Shown: positions 55,776 through 64,000 of the stretch, piece after piece
Numbering within the stretch: the stretch's first letter is position 1
How the letters are laid out: the number at the start of each line of letters is the position of its first letter
Assembly: GCF_001858025.1 (NCBI RefSeq)
Contig: NZ_LZQD01000001.1
Coordinates: 1,192,737-1,256,736 of the forward strand
Length of the DNA stretch: 64,000 bases
Source: Trichormus sp. NMC-1
GTDB taxonomy: Bacteria > Cyanobacteriota > Cyanobacteriia > Cyanobacteriales > Nostocaceae
Reading direction: 5' to 3'
Position numbers and translations under genes: made by a program
The notes under the pieces: generated by a model
The model's input: only the letters and a program-made list of their open reading frames with translations
Database searches by the model: none
What the model was told of the DNA's origin: nothing

Positions 55776-57290
55776 ATGAATATAAGTAGTCTAACTGTTT
55801 GGCATCAACTCGTTATTACATCAATACTGTTGTTACCGATATCTTCAGCCTTGGCAGCAGCAGATTTATATACCACTGGCGAACCAAAATTTAGTAATTA
55901 CACTGATGAGCTTTTTGCACAAAAAACTCTTCCTGAAGAAACAAATAGCACAAGCCGCAGCAAACAAGAAACTGTGACTACGAGTTCTGTAAAAAGAGAA
56001 AAATCAGGATTTACTCTGGCTATTTGGCAACCAGGTGCTAATATTTCGGAAGTAATCGCCCGTATTTCTATTAAGGGTAAACATGGCAATAAATATTATC
56101 AAGAACGGTTTCTAGGGGATTATAGATACAAAATCAAGCAGAAAGCCAAGTTTGTGAAAGGATTTAAATTAGGCGATCGCATTGTCGTTAGATTGTATGA
56201 TACCAAAAACCGCTTTATTGGCTACACAGAATTTGCGTGTTTACCCGATCACACAGCAGTCAACTTAATTTTATCAGCCAATCCCACAGAGTATCAAGTA
56301 GTTCGCGTCTTTTATGGTGTTGATGACAATGAAGATAGCATTGTTGACAACAACACCACCGCTTACGACTACTTCACCCAAGTTAGTAACCAAAAAGTTA
56401 CGTTCCTGGAAAGTTCTGAAAATATCAATATTACTCAGTACCAAGCTGCTGGCTTTTCTAAAGTTGCGTCAACTAGTGTATATCCAGCATCATTTAGCGA
56501 AGGTGATTTCGCTTTAGTCGGTAAGTCCATTAGCACCTTTAGTTCTAACTTAGCCAAAGCCTTAACAGTTGCACCTGGCAGTTTGGTAAAGTTGAATGAA
56601 ATTAAGCCCAACTCCAGCTTTGAACTCAGTCAGTTGTTAAGCAAATATCGTCCCGTAGGTGTAGCTAAGGATATCCAAACATCATTTTCTGATATCTCCA
56701 AAGACTACTGGGCTAAAGATTATATCGCCGAATTGGCAGCAATGGAGATTATCGGCGGTTTCCCCGATGGTTCTTTTCGTCCTAATGCACCGGTAACACG
56801 CGCCGAATTTGCAGCCCTGTTGCAAAAAGTCTTTATCAAAAGTAAAGTCCGGCAAGCGATCGCATTTCGAGATGTTCCTAACCGACATTGGGCTTATGAT
56901 GCCATCCGCGAAACTTACGAAATGGGCTTTTTCACCATCCTCGGCAGCAGAAACTTTAACCCCACACAAAAGCTTTCTCGTCTAGATGTTTTGATCACAT
57001 TAGCAAAAGGATTGAATTATAAATCTACCGGTTCCACAGCAAAGATTCTCTCAATTTACAACGATGCTTCTAGCATTAAAAGTGAACATCGTGATTTTAT
57101 TGCTGCCATTACAGAAAATGGTGTAGTTGTCAACTATCCGAATATAAAATTGCTCAATAGTAAAAAAGTTGCCACCAGAGCAGAAGTTTGTGCTTTACTT
57201 TACAGAGCTATGGTTAGTGCTGGTGAGGTAGCAGATTTCGCCTCAAAATACACCATTAAACCCACACTTACAAAAGATAACCAAGAATAA
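55776..57290 (+). CDS. Secreted SLH-domain protein
   Basis: A 504-residue envelope protein. The N-terminus is a signal peptide (VITSILLLPISSALA then AADLYT). Residues ~75-300 form an unassigned beta-rich region including a threonine/lysine stretch. Three SLH modules follow: DISKDYWAKDYIAELAAMEI with FPDGSFRPNAPVTRAEFAAL, then FRDVPNRHWAYDAIRETYEM and a degenerate third (SEHRDFIAAITENGVVVNYP, TRAEVCALLYRAM). SLH domains bind peptidoglycan or secondary wall polymers. A long heptamer array follows 52 bp after the stop. Confidence 0.85.
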   Translation: MNISSLTVWHQLVITSILLLPISSALAAADLYTTGEPKFSNYTDELFAQKTLPEETNSTSRSKQETVTTSSVKREKSGFTLAIWQPGANISEVIARISIKGKHGNKYYQERFLGDYRYKIKQKAKFVKGFKLGDRIVVRLYDTKNRFIGYTEFACLPDHTAVNLILSANPTEYQVVRVFYGVDDNEDSIVDNNTTAYDYFTQVSNQKVTFLESSENINITQYQAAGFSKVASTSVYPASFSEGDFALVGKSISTFSSNLAKALTVAPGSLVKLNEIKPNSSFELSQLLSKYRPVGVAKDIQTSFSDISKDYWAKDYIAELAAMEIIGGFPDGSFRPNAPVTRAEFAALLQKVFIKSKVRQAIAFRDVPNRHWAYDAIRETYEMGFFTILGSRNFNPTQKLSRLDVLITLAKGLNYKSTGSTAKILSIYNDASSIKSEHRDFIAAITENGVVVNYPNIKLLNSKKVATRAEVCALLYRAMVSAGEVADFASKYTIKPTLTKDNQE

Positions 57291-57342
57291 TACTTAAACA
57301 ATTCCCAATTCAACATCAAAAAGTAAAATCTCCCAAAACCTC

Positions 57343-57649
57343 TTCCCTGTTCCCTGTTCCCTGTTCCCTGTTCCCTGTTCCCTGTTCCCTGTTCCCTGTT
57401 CCCTGTTCCCTGTTCCCTGTTCCCTGTTCCCTGTTCCCTGTTCCCTGTTCCCTGTTCCCTGTTCCCTGTTCCCTGTTCCCTGTTCCCTGTTCCCTGTTCC
57501 CTGTTCCCTGTTCCCTGTTCCCTGTTCCCTGTTCCCTGTTCCCTGTTCCCTGTTCCCTGTTCCCTGTTCCCTGTTCCCTGTTCCCTGTTCCCTGTTCCCT
57601 GTTCCCTGTTCCCTGTTCCCTGTTCCCTGTTCCCTGTTCCCTGTTCCCT
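57343..57649. repeat. Heptanucleotide array (TTCCCTG)~44 with conserved left flank
   Basis: About 44 perfect copies of TTCCCTG. Its left flank AAAAAGTAAAATCTCCCAAA is nearly the same as that of the small array at 7397. On the right it ends exactly where the hydrolase-derived duplicate begins. The minus strand keeps an open frame of repeating GNREQGT, continuous with that duplicate. Confidence 0.98.
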
Positions 57650-57886
57650 GTTATGGGGTTAGCTACCAACTTGTTAAAAGTCCCCATTACCACTCGTAAG
57701 GCTGGGTTCAATTCATGGGGACGGTGACTCAAACCACCCGCAGAGTTAATTAACACACCCCCAGCCGCAATTTCCGGGTATTCTGTGATCACCATCAAAC
57801 TCAAAAGTGCGCCAATGGAATTTCCTATAAATGCCGTTGGTTCTTTCTGACATATTGACAGGCTGAAGGAATGTTGCACAGTGAAA
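57650..57886. repeat. Chimeric duplication: hydrolase-gene piece joined to uvrA start region
   Basis: 57650-57845 copies 55095-55290 (196 bp, one base different, at 57833), part of the hydrolase gene. 57844-57886 copies 52910-52952 (43 bp, exact), the uvrA leader and first three codons. Both copies keep the original plus-strand orientation. The junction is at 57844-57845 (two shared T bases). The piece now lies at the 3' end of the MscS gene and beside the heptamer array. The uvrA ATG is out of frame with the hydrolase codons. Confidence 0.97.
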
Positions 57887-58883
57887 GCATATAAATATCT
57901 CTAACAGGAAAAGGAATTTGAATACCTTCTTTTTGATAACGTTTGTGTAATTTTTTGACAAACAGATGTTTCCCAATTCGTTGGTCAAAGAATTCACTAA
58001 CACGCATATAAAGAGTAAAATCAATACTAAAATCATTAAAAGTATGAAATCTCAGATATGGTTCATTTTCAATTAACTTTGGGGCAATTTCTTGCATTAC
58101 TTCTTTAGCAACTTCAACAGTCACTCTTTCCACCAGTTCCAAATCGCTATCATAGCTAACACCCACATTCATTGTTAAAGTGATTTCTTTCGCTGGTAAA
58201 TGATAATTAGTAAAAATTGCCGAAGCTAGTTTAGAATTAGGAACAATGATCACATTATTAGAAATTTCTTTGATCGTCGTATTCCGCCATGTAATATCTG
58301 TGACATACCCTTGATTTCCATCATCCAATTTCACATAATCTCCAGTTCTTACCTGCTTAGAAATAAGTAGATAAAAACCAGAAAATAAATTAGTCAGAGT
58401 ATCTTGTAGTGCTAAACCAACCGCTAAACCACCAATTCCTAAAGTTGTAATGATGGGTGTAATTTCAATTCCCACAGTTTGCAATAGAATTAATGTTCCC
58501 AAAATTAAAACGCCAACTTTAGCCAAGTTAGAAATTAGTGATGTAGAAACTCCTTCCGTGCGACGAATAAATAAATTGACAAAACCAGCAGTCAATCTAG
58601 CCAAAACTAAAGTGACTGAATACAAAACAATAATGGTCAGAATTTTTTGCAGAACATTAATAATATCTGGCTTGAGAGGAGAACTAATAATTGCCCAAAA
58701 AAAGCCTGCAACGACAAACCAAATAAAGGTCATTCTATGCAGGGATTGAAATATAATCTGATTTCCAGGAACTTGTTTATTAGCGACAAATATTTTCAGT
58801 TTTTGGAAAACATATTTTTCACCAATTAGACCACCTAGTAAACCAGTCAAAATAAATACAATTGGTACAATCCATTGTGTCAT
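57825..58883 (-). CDS. MscS-family mechanosensitive channel with altered C-terminus
   Basis: A 352-residue channel: several N-terminal helices, then the pore helix and beta-domain start (GGLAVGLALQDTLTNLFSGF, GDYVKLDDGNQGYVTDITWR, ISNNVIIVPNSKLASAIFTN), typical of MscS proteins that release solutes on hypo-osmotic shock. The C-terminal domain continues through KEGIQIPFPVRDIYM. The final ~20 residues (LSLCNIPSACQYVRKNQRHL) are encoded by the antisense of the chimeric duplication at 57827-57886, so the native end has been lost or replaced. The pore and beta domain appear complete. Confidence 0.9.
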   Translation of the reverse strand: MTQWIVPIVFILTGLLGGLIGEKYVFQKLKIFVANKQVPGNQIIFQSLHRMTFIWFVVAGFFWAIISSPLKPDIINVLQKILTIIVLYSVTLVLARLTAGFVNLFIRRTEGVSTSLISNLAKVGVLILGTLILLQTVGIEITPIITTLGIGGLAVGLALQDTLTNLFSGFYLLISKQVRTGDYVKLDDGNQGYVTDITWRNTTIKEISNNVIIVPNSKLASAIFTNYHLPAKEITLTMNVGVSYDSDLELVERVTVEVAKEVMQEIAPKLIENEPYLRFHTFNDFSIDFTLYMRVSEFFDQRIGKHLFVKKLHKRYQKEGIQIPFPVRDIYMLSLCNIPSACQYVRKNQRHL

Positions 58884-59363
58884 AATTATTCGAGAATTAA
58901 AAACTTTAAATGTGCCTATTTAGAATTAGTGAATGATGCTGGCTAAATTTTACCGTGTTATTAGGCGTAGAATTTGATGGAGACAATTTTTTAGACATTG
59001 TATCAAATCATCTGGAGAAAATTAAACTTTGCAACTTGAATATATATATAGCATTTCCTAGCCGGCTGAGGTACAAATTTATCTGCGTACCCTGCGGGAA
59101 GCAAGCTATATCTGCTTCCATTCTCTTCTATCTGCGGTTAAATCTTTTTTCGGTGTATCTTATTTGGATGAAAATCGCTATATACTAGTAATTTATGAAA
59201 GTTTTCGACGCATTTGCGATAGTAGAATTACATATCACATTAGGTCGTGTTCCTGACTAAAAAAATCTAAAAAGTCATTTCCACCTGATATACATCTAGC
59301 GTAAGACAGATTTTTCTCACTGAATCTTGAGTAACGGTTAACTTGAAAATTTGCCTATAAACA
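58884..59363. other. Intergenic region with one hairpin repeat
   Basis: 480 bp between divergent genes. A hairpin, GGAAGCA-AGCTATATC-TGCTTCC (59097-59119), lies in a CGTACCCTGCGGGAAGC repeat. A 77-codon open frame at 58955-59188 is not supported. Promoters of both flanking genes should lie here. Confidence 0.5.
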
Positions 59364-60281
59364 ATGGATTTGCCAATTATTTATCATAAAGATTATATTG
59401 CTCCTTTACCCCCAGGGCATCGCTTCCCGATGTCCAAATTTCGACAATTGTATGAATTGCTGTTAGCAGACGAGGTAACACACCCAGAACAGATTCACAT
59501 TCCTGAACGTCCACCGCAAGAATTAATTGAATTAATTCATACCCCCAAATATGTCCAAGCTTACTGTGACGGAACTTTAGAAGCCAACGCACAGCGACGC
59601 ATTGGTTTACCTTGGAGTCCAGCTTTAGCAAATCGTACTTGTGTTGCAGTAGGTGGAACCATCCTCACAGCCAAATTAGCAATAAGTCATGGTTTAGCTT
59701 GCAATACTGCCGGTGGAACTCATCATGCTTTTCCGAGTTATGGATCTGGTTTTTGTATTTTCAATGATTTAGCAGTTGCATCTCGCGTTGTGCAGAAATT
59801 AGGACTTGCTCAAAAAATCTTGATTGTAGATTTAGACGTACATCAAGGAGATGGAACAGCATTTATTTTTCAAAATGACGATAGCGTTTTCACATTTTCC
59901 ATGCACTGCGAAGTCAACTTTCCGAATACAAAACAAAAAAGTGATTTAGATATTCCTTTACCAGTAGGAATAGAAGATGATATTTATTTGCAAGTATTAG
60001 CTCACTACTTACCAGATGTATTATCACAAGTCAAGCCAGATTTAGTCTTTTATGATGCAGGAGTGGACACCCATATAGCTGATAAACTTGGTAAATTAGC
60101 ATTAACTGACACAGGTCTTTTCCGCAGAGAAATGCAGGTTTTAACTACCTGTGTAAATGCAGGATATCCAGTTGCTTGCGTCATTGGTGGAGGTTATGCA
60201 GATGATATGAAATCCCTCGTTTGGAGACATTCTCTATTGCATCGAGCCGCAAGTCAAGTTTATCAACAATTTCGACTTTAA
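59364..60281 (+). CDS. Histone-deacetylase-family protein (amidohydrolase)
   Basis: A 305-residue member of the arginase/deacetylase superfamily. Zn and catalytic residues: TAGGTHHAFPSYGSGFCIFN (tandem His), VDLDVHQGDGTAFIFQ (Asp/His), MHCEVNFP and YDAGVDTH (Asp). Bacterial relatives deacetylate acetylpolyamines or acetylated proteins; the substrate is unknown. The ATG at 59364 gives MDLPIIYHKDYIAPLPP. The large helicase gene starts 62 bp downstream in the same direction. Confidence 0.9.
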   Translation: MDLPIIYHKDYIAPLPPGHRFPMSKFRQLYELLLADEVTHPEQIHIPERPPQELIELIHTPKYVQAYCDGTLEANAQRRIGLPWSPALANRTCVAVGGTILTAKLAISHGLACNTAGGTHHAFPSYGSGFCIFNDLAVASRVVQKLGLAQKILIVDLDVHQGDGTAFIFQNDDSVFTFSMHCEVNFPNTKQKSDLDIPLPVGIEDDIYLQVLAHYLPDVLSQVKPDLVFYDAGVDTHIADKLGKLALTDTGLFRREMQVLTTCVNAGYPVACVIGGGYADDMKSLVWRHSLLHRAASQVYQQFRL

Positions 60282-60342
60282 CTCAAGAATAATTTCATAT
60301 GTTGCTCTTCGCATATTTCCGATCAAAGTTTCAGGAGTATCT

Positions 60343-63300
60343 ATGCCCAATTTACCAAATAAAAACAAATCAGAAACTTGGGGTTATACCTTCATCAATT
60401 CGACAATTGATAGTTTAATCAAAAATTTTGAAGGTCAATCAGCCATTGAATTATATCCAGAATTTCGAGAAAGAAGAGAACGCGCACATGAGTTAATCTT
60501 TGAATGTTTTGGTCAAAAACCTTGCTGGTTTTATATTCGTCGTCATGGTAATGGAAAAGAAGCAGGAGAAGAAATTTGGGATTTGACAATAGCTACAGAT
60601 AAAAATGATTTTCTATTACCTAAAAGACTTAAAGAACTGAAAAAAACTTTAGGATTTAGAGCAGCAGTACAAAAAAATAGCTCTAGCGGTTTAAAGCTTC
60701 TCTCAGTTTATTTACTACAACCTTCACGGGGACAATCTGATGCTTATGCTGCACCTTATTGTTTATGTTTACTGCCTAATCATGAACACCGTATTGGTAT
60801 TCCAGCAAAGGCATTAGCACAGATAGCAACCATGCCAGTTTGTGGCAATCATGTACCTACAGAAGATCAACTGCAAGCATGGAAAGCCTTTTTGAAAGTT
60901 GAGGAACGTATAGCTAAAGCACGTCAGTTTTGTGTGCTTTTTATCAATTATCAATATAGCCATAATCATAAACAAATTATTTTTGAAGTTAATATTAATT
61001 CAGCTACACTTGATGGTTCTGATGAAAATCACTTAAATGTAGAAAACTTTTGGGAACGGGTAAAACAGGCAAAAAACCAAGATATTAAGTTGTCTGATAC
61101 TGTGCCTACAGATAAAAATCGACGTAGCAGTCGTCAATTAGGAAGTATTGATAAAATCGATCCAAAATCTCATATTATTCAAATTAGATTAGAGCGCGAC
61201 TTAGTTGAATATATAGCAGCAGGAAATTATCAACTTCCCGCAACTGGATATTTGTTTTTTGACGCTGCTGGGGATATTAAACAAATTGAACGCAAAGAAA
61301 AAGCTTTAGAACAATTAAAACAAGGACGCACTCAAAATCCCTATTTAGGTAACTTTTTATTTGATGCTTCCCAAGCAAGACCGATTAAAAAAACCATCAA
61401 ACTGCAAGCCAAAGATTTATTATTATCTTCTGCAAATGCAGGTCAAAAAGCATCCGTGGAAATGGTACTTGCAGCAGAAGATTTAGTTTTAATTCAAGGA
61501 CCACCAGGAACTGGTAAAACTACCGTAATTGCGGAAATTTGCTATCAAGTGGCTTTGCGAGGTGGACGCACATTAATTACCTCTCAAGCCAATTTAGCAG
61601 TTGATAACGCTCTCAGTCGATTAGTTCATAACCCAGTAATTCGGGCTGTGCGAAAGGGAAGAGCCGAAAAAGTTGGAGAAGAGGGACAGCCATTCTTAGA
61701 AGATCAAGTAATTGGTACATGGTTAGAAAATACCGCAAATGACTGCGAAAATAATCTGGCTCAACGTCAGGGAAATATCACGATTATTAATCAATTATTA
61801 GCATTATTACCACAGTTTATCGCTTATTTAAAATCTGAGGAACAATTTCATCAAAAACAAAATCAATTAAACGCAAAAATAGAAGAATTAAAGGAAATAT
61901 GTAAAAATCAAGAAATATATTATCATGAAACTTTAGCTAACATAAATAAAATTGAACCGCTAACTCTTGGATTGAATAATCTCCTGAAAAACCTACCCAT
62001 AAACTGGGATTTAGCAGAAGTTAAAGATTTTTTACCCTGTCTTCAACCATATACAAAAGATAATCATCAAGTAGAAAATTTTCGTGAAAATGTTCGTCAA
62101 GCTATCGCTTATACAGATGAACTCGGCTTTGTTCGTCCTGTGCGTGGTGCATTTGGTTTAGCGGTTTGGTTACGTGAAACCGTAGCAACTGAAATTTCTG
62201 AATTTAGAACAGGATTAAATTATGCTAATGATGTGAATATAGCTATGTCAGAATTATCTACATTAGTACGGGTTTTTAAACAAAATTCTACATATTTACA
62301 TCAGTTACAAACAGAGTATGAACAATTCATAAATAAAGATCAAAGTCTACAACCAACAATTCAAATATGGGAAAACCGTAAACGCGAAATAGATTATATT
62401 ATCGAAGCAGTTATAGAATGGAAATCTACAGCTTATAACAATTTATATCAAGTATTAAAAAATTGTCAGCAATCAGATTTACCATTAACAGATAATATGG
62501 TAGATTTACCACTAGGTTTGTTGATGTTTGCCAAAAATTTAAAATTACCACTTGTCCCCAAAAATTATAAAATTAGCTTACCAGATTGGAAGTTATTGAC
62601 CAAAGCAATATCTTATGAAATCCAAGGCAAATTTACTGACAGACGGGGTAAAGAGCATAATTTTAGTTATTTTTTGCAGGAAAATTTTAGTCAAATTCCC
62701 ATGGTACTATCAAAAAGCGATCGCACTCAATGGCAAGTAACTTATCAAGAATTAAATGATTATCAACTCCTGAACCCTAAACAACGTAAATCACTGGTTG
62801 AAAATACCCAATCTTTTTTAATTAGACTCCAAAAAACTTATAGTGCATCTTATGACTTAGATAATATCAACTCTACTCTTACCCGCATTACCCAAGAATT
62901 ACTAGATATGATTCTGGCAAATGCCCGTCAATGTGTTGTGAAAATTAAAACTGAAGCCGAACAACAACTTAATATTTTACAAAAACAACAAAAGCAATTA
63001 AATGAACTGCCAAATCATGGTATTACCCAAAAACAAATATCGGAAGTTCAATTTCAGGTAGAAAAATCTAGCCAAGATGCTAATGTGAAACTTTTAGAAG
63101 TTGTAAATAGTCTGGAAGAAATTAGCAAAAAAATAAATATACCTAATTCATTACGGATATTAGCAGAAAAATATTTAGCTAAACAATCAAATATTTGGGA
63201 ACAAACTCAAGAATTCATAACCCAAGTCAGTTTTTGTGAAAGTCGCATAATTCAACTTGAGACTTTAATTCCATCATTAGAACCTCTGGTGATACTAGAA

Positions 63301-64000
63301 ATAATTAAAAATTCTTTAGATGAAAAATTTTCAACATTACAAGCGGAAACTGCAAGTTCTCTGCAAAAACTGGAAACCTTCCAAGCAAATCTACGCGAAT
63401 TAGAACAAAAACAAGAATTAAAAATATCAGAAGAGTTAATCAAATATCGCCATTGGTGGACACAAGAATGGCAAAATATACCTGATAAATTTAAACTAGA
63501 CATTAAACTAGAAATTCCTGAAAATGAATTATTTAATTTAGACTTTTTACGCAACATCAGAAAAAAGTTTAAAAATTGGACAAAACAACGGCAATATGAA
63601 GAAAATTATCTCCATAGATATCAAAACTTTGTTCAAGATTGGATTACAAAATTACGTCAACCTTCAGAACGAGATAGTAATGATTTAAGAAGAATTTATT
63701 TAGATAATGCTAACGTTGTCGGTATCACCTGTGTGCAAGCAGCAAATTACAATTTTTCTGAAGAATTTCAATCTTTTGATGTTGTGATTATTGATGAAGT
63801 TAGTAAATGTACTCCACCAGAATTACTAATCCCCGCATTAAAAGGTAAAAAATTAGTCATGGTAGGAGATCATCGACAATTACCACCAATGCTTGATACT
63901 AGCACTGTTGAAGAAGTTGCTAAAAAAATTGGCAATACCAGAGAAGAATTACAATTTTTAGAAGAATCATTATTTAAAATTCAGTTTGAAACTGCAGATA
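60343..64000 (+). CDS. Large SF1 helicase/ATPase with long coiled-coil insert (partial)
   Basis: The frame is open from ATG 60343 (GGAG eight bases upstream) to the window end, at least 1219 residues, so the C-terminus is missing. Residues ~1-380 form an unassigned N-terminal region. Walker A IQGPPGTGKTTVIAEICYQ is at ~384-402, followed by RTLITSQANLAVDNALSRLV (motif Ia). About 750 residues of mostly helical, Lys/Gln-rich coiled-coil sequence intervene before motif Ic VVGITCVQAANYNF, motif II VVIIDEVSKCTPPELLIPAL (~1146) and motif III VMVGDHRQLPPML. This is the SF1B AAA_11/AAA_12 layout (UPF1-like) with an unusually long insert. Its role is unknown; 62 bp downstream of the deacetylase gene. 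Confidence 0.88.
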   Translation, partial: MPNLPNKNKSETWGYTFINSTIDSLIKNFEGQSAIELYPEFRERRERAHELIFECFGQKPCWFYIRRHGNGKEAGEEIWDLTIATDKNDFLLPKRLKELKKTLGFRAAVQKNSSSGLKLLSVYLLQPSRGQSDAYAAPYCLCLLPNHEHRIGIPAKALAQIATMPVCGNHVPTEDQLQAWKAFLKVEERIAKARQFCVLFINYQYSHNHKQIIFEVNINSATLDGSDENHLNVENFWERVKQAKNQDIKLSDTVPTDKNRRSSRQLGSIDKIDPKSHIIQIRLERDLVEYIAAGNYQLPATGYLFFDAAGDIKQIERKEKALEQLKQGRTQNPYLGNFLFDASQARPIKKTIKLQAKDLLLSSANAGQKASVEMVLAAEDLVLIQGPPGTGKTTVIAEICYQVALRGGRTLITSQANLAVDNALSRLVHNPVIRAVRKGRAEKVGEEGQPFLEDQVIGTWLENTANDCENNLAQRQGNITIINQLLALLPQFIAYLKSEEQFHQKQNQLNAKIEELKEICKNQEIYYHETLANINKIEPLTLGLNNLLKNLPINWDLAEVKDFLPCLQPYTKDNHQVENFRENVRQAIAYTDELGFVRPVRGAFGLAVWLRETVATEISEFRTGLNYANDVNIAMSELSTLVRVFKQNSTYLHQLQTEYEQFINKDQSLQPTIQIWENRKREIDYIIEAVIEWKSTAYNNLYQVLKNCQQSDLPLTDNMVDLPLGLLMFAKNLKLPLVPKNYKISLPDWKLLTKAISYEIQGKFTDRRGKEHNFSYFLQENFSQIPMVLSKSDRTQWQVTYQELNDYQLLNPKQRKSLVENTQSFLIRLQKTYSASYDLDNINSTLTRITQELLDMILANARQCVVKIKTEAEQQLNILQKQQKQLNELPNHGITQKQISEVQFQVEKSSQDANVKLLEVVNSLEEISKKINIPNSLRILAEKYLAKQSNIWEQTQEFITQVSFCESRIIQLETLIPSLEPLVILEIIKNSLDEKFSTLQAETASSLQKLETFQANLRELEQKQELKISEELIKYRHWWTQEWQNIPDKFKLDIKLEIPENELFNLDFLRNIRKKFKNWTKQRQYEENYLHRYQNFVQDWITKLRQPSERDSNDLRRIYLDNANVVGITCVQAANYNFSEEFQSFDVVIIDEVSKCTPPELLIPALKGKKLVMVGDHRQLPPMLDTSTVEEVAKKIGNTREELQFLEESLFKIQFETAD

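Noticed and set aside
57316-57879. A 187-residue frame with hydrolase-like start and GNREQGT tail as a real gene
   Set aside because: The N-terminal part is a duplicated fragment of the hydrolase gene lacking its catalytic His region, and the rest is the heptamer array; reported as a chimeric duplication instead.
58955-59188. A 77-codon frame between the MscS and deacetylase genes
   Set aside because: It passes through a hairpin repeat and shows no conserved pattern.

Overview
This window comes from a filamentous, probably heterocyst-forming cyanobacterium (Nostocales). The evidence is a set of cyanobacterial housekeeping genes (ndhAIGE, a slr0400-type NAD kinase, a long petH with a CpcD-like N-terminal domain, prk, a CAAD-domain gene), many HIP1-type GCGATCGC octamers, and long heptanucleotide tandem arrays of the STRR kind known from heterocystous genera. 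No rRNA, tRNA or CRISPR array was recognised. A species cannot be named from the sequence alone.

Layout. 0.3-4.4 kb: ilvN, a secreted/membrane pentapeptide protein and a quinone oxidoreductase. 4.4-5.3 kb: two tandem Yfr1-like small RNAs, followed by the decayed remains of an arsM-arsS arsenosugar operon. 5.5-7.3 kb: an orphan response regulator with a repeat-derived insert, a MITE-like element and a GNAT acyltransferase. 7.6-11.9 kb: the ndhA-ndhI-ndhG-ndhE-nadK operon on the minus strand, with a different repeat in each of its first three gaps, including about 52 copies of a 7-mer. 12.6-15.8 kb: citrate synthase, SixA and two small membrane proteins. 15.9-18.4 kb: an SbnA-like PLP enzyme with a MATE-type exporter. 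18.4-22.4 kb: an RppA/RppB-like two-component pair, a Pro/Glu-rich membrane protein and a Tat-type metallophosphoesterase. 22.5-24.5 kb: a Septu-like (PtuA/PtuB) ATPase-HNH defence pair whose HNH gene carries an in-frame MITE-like insert. 24.6-27.8 kb: a monooxygenase-fold protein, a B12-type radical SAM enzyme and a HigBA toxin-antitoxin pair. 27.9-37 kb: a PcrA/UvrD helicase and a cluster of membrane glycosyltransferases. 37.3-46.6 kb: a hybrid-type sensor kinase lacking a receiver, a CAAD protein, hom, petH, prk and metK. 46.8-55.6 kb: a pentapeptide protein, two alpha/beta hydrolases, DUF2358 and DUF29 proteins, uvrA and a Ser/Thr kinase. 55.8-60.3 kb: an SLH protein, a long heptamer array, a chimeric duplication joining pieces of two upstream genes, an MscS channel and a deacetylase-family enzyme. 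60.3-64 kb: a very large SF1-type helicase running off the window.

The best leads are: (1) the chimeric 237-bp segment at 57650-57886, which joins a near-identical copy of part of the hydrolase gene at 55.1-55.3 kb to a copy of the uvrA start region from 52.9 kb and now encodes the last ~20 residues of the MscS protein; (2) the Septu-like pair with a mobile-element insert between the zinc-knuckle cysteines and the HNH histidine; (3) the paired Yfr1-like RNAs; (4) several cases where dispersed repeats have become coding sequence (a signal peptide, a receiver-domain loop, a stop codon); and (5) the long-insert helicase at the right edge. Function calls rest on motif and family recognition from the sequence, without database searches.
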